Assembly: GCA_022780745.1 (NCBI GenBank) | Contig: JALEVB010000137.1 | Coordinates: 1-39,257, forward strand | Direction of reading: 5' to 3' | Source: Erysipelotrichaceae bacterium | GTDB taxonomy: Bacteria; Bacillota_I; Bacilli_A; Erysipelotrichales; Erysipelotrichaceae | DNA length: 39,257 nucleotides | In this document: in pieces, positions 38,219 through 39,257 of the stretch | Layout: every line of letters starts with the position of its first letter | Numbering within the stretch: the stretch's first letter is position 1 | Notes under the pieces: generated by a model | Seen by the model: only the letters and a program-made list of their open reading frames with translations | The model's database searches: none | Told to the model about the DNA's origin: nothing | Program-made: the position numbers and the translations under genes

Positions 38219-38695
38219 ATGAAAATAGTAGTAGTAAGTGACAATCATGGTTATGATAAGCCATTAGATAATATAATTAAGCAAAATCCTGATGCCAAGT
38301 TTTTTATTCATTGTGGTGATAGTGAAATGCCTGAACAGCTATTAAGTAATTTTTATGCTGTTAGAGGGAATAATGATGGTTTTTATGATTATCCTGAAAG
38401 CATAATTCTTGATCTGGATGCTAATAATAAAGCTATGATCATTCATGGACATCGTCATATAGTTTATCGTGATCTTACTTATTTAGCTAATTTTGCCAAG
38501 ACTAAGGGCTGTAATATCGTTTTTTATGGTCATACCCATATCTTTAATGATGAAGTATGTGATGGTATTAGATGTATTAATCCTGGCAGTATTGTCAGAT
38601 GCCGTGATTTCACCAGTGGTTGCTATGCCTTGGTAACGATTGAGAATAATGAAATAAGGGTTGCTAGAGTAAATTATAATCAAAGCTTGATTTAG
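38219..38695 (+). CDS. YfcE/MJ0936-family metallophosphoesterase
   Basis: VVSDNHG, HCGDSE, RGNNDG, IIHGHRH, YGHTH phosphodiesterase motifs; SD AGGAGGG. Confidence 0.94.
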   Translation: MKIVVVSDNHGYDKPLDNIIKQNPDAKFFIHCGDSEMPEQLLSNFYAVRGNNDGFYDYPESIILDLDANNKAMIIHGHRHIVYRDLTYLANFAKTKGCNIVFYGHTHIFNDEVCDGIRCINPGSIVRCRDFTSGCYALVTIENNEIRVARVNYNQSLI

Positions 38696-38698
38696 TGC

Positions 38699-38730
38699 TT
38701 GCATTTTTGAAAAATGTTTGATAATATAAT
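38699..38730 (+). promoter_or_regulatory. Candidate promoter for tRNA-Arg
   Basis: TTGCAT upstream and TGATAATATAAT just before the tRNA; exact -10 register ambiguous. Confidence 0.4.
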
Positions 38731-38738
38731 TAAGCGTT

Positions 38739-38815
38739 GTCCACGTAGCTCAGTTGGATAGAGCATACGCCTTCTAAGCGTACGGTCGGGGGTTCGAATC
38801 CCTCCGTGGACGCCA
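38739..38815 (+). tRNA. tRNA-Arg(TCT), CCA encoded
   Basis: GTCCACG/CGTGGAC acceptor stem, anticodon loop CTTCTAA between TACGC/GCGTA, GGTTCGAATC T-loop, CCA end. Confidence 0.97.
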
Positions 38816-38829
38816 TTTTTGATAAATAT

Positions 38830-38861
38830 AGGGAATGTTGATCATTCCCTTTAATATTTTT
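38830..38861 (+). terminator. Terminator after tRNA-Arg
   Basis: AGGGAATG-TTGAT-CATTCCCT followed by TTAATATTTTT. Confidence 0.7.
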
Positions 38862-38870
38862 AGGTGAATT

Positions 38871-39257
38871 ATGAATAATTATTATGATGAAATCATTGAT
38901 GAAATTAAACAGCTTATTACTGATGGTCAAAATGATCTGGCTTATAGTAAGATCCTAAATGAATTAAATATGCCTTATATTCCTTTAGATATTGAGCATA
39001 AACTTGAAGCTTTATATCAGGAAGTAAAATATGTTGATCGAAAAGCTAAAGTTTTTGATGATGATCGCATAGAAGAATACTTAAGGCATAATGATGAGTC
39101 TAGCTTGTTAGCTATCGATCGTTTAGCTAAATTAAATGTACGTAATTATTTAAAACCTATTAAAGATTTTTTGATCAATGATCCTAATAAATATGCTGCT
39201 GGATTATTGATAGATATATTGATCGAGCAGAATATTAATGAAGAAATTGAGTTTCAT
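38871..39257 (+). CDS. Partial CDS, helical-repeat protein (possibly DUF3196-like), truncated by window end
   Basis: MNNYYDEIIDEIKQLITDGQNDLAYSKILNELNMPYIPLDIEHKLEALYQEVKYVDRKAKVFDDDRIEEYLRHNDESS... open to window end; SD TAGGTGA. Confidence 0.7.
   Translation, partial: MNNYYDEIIDEIKQLITDGQNDLAYSKILNELNMPYIPLDIEHKLEALYQEVKYVDRKAKVFDDDRIEEYLRHNDESSLLAIDRLAKLNVRNYLKPIKDFLINDPNKYAAGLLIDILIEQNINEEIEFH

Noticed and set aside
38684-38715. Terminator for the metallophosphoesterase gene (CAAAGC...GCTTG then ATTTTT)
   Set aside because: Stem is short and bulged; cannot be distinguished from chance
38730-38930. Minus-strand 66-aa ORF containing ASTEGFEPPTVRLEGVCSIQLSYVDNA
   Set aside because: Antisense translation of the tRNA-Arg; this GFEPPT...CSIQLSY string is a well-known spurious product of tRNA reverse strands
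1-39257. CRISPR array, IS elements, prophage, toxin-antitoxin or defence island
   Set aside because: No regularly spaced repeats, transposase/integrase motifs, terminal inverted repeats or recognisable defence genes were seen

Overview
AT-rich chromosomal window, probably from a low-GC Firmicute (Erysipelotrichia-like by protein flavour; lineage is inference only). Almost everything is densely packed core housekeeping in short, often translationally coupled operons: der(end)-gpsA; tcdA; degV/pbp1 on minus; dnaE-response regulator-histidine kinase-trmN6-like plus a gluzincin-like/hypothetical/glutaredoxin-like trio; rplU-prp-rpmA-obgE preceded by an L21 leader; ruvAB; SRAP (yedK-like); murG-murB-divIB; Asp23-like/fakA; esterase; TSCPD protein; a heterodimeric ABC exporter; lspA-rluD-gluP-comEB; rnhC (minus); cvpA-mutS2-uvrC-vanY-like; metallophosphoesterase; tRNA-Arg(TCT); and a truncated TPR/DUF3196-like CDS. 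I saw no mobile element, CRISPR array, phage or recognisable defence system. The observations most worth a second look are: an apparently leaderless rnhC; a MutS2 Smr domain that has lost the LDLR motif; terminators embedded in 3' ends and stop codons of CDSs; dense GATC with a codon-context bias; an uncharacterised HELGH metalloprotease-like cassette; and unusual tails on PBP1 and DivIB.
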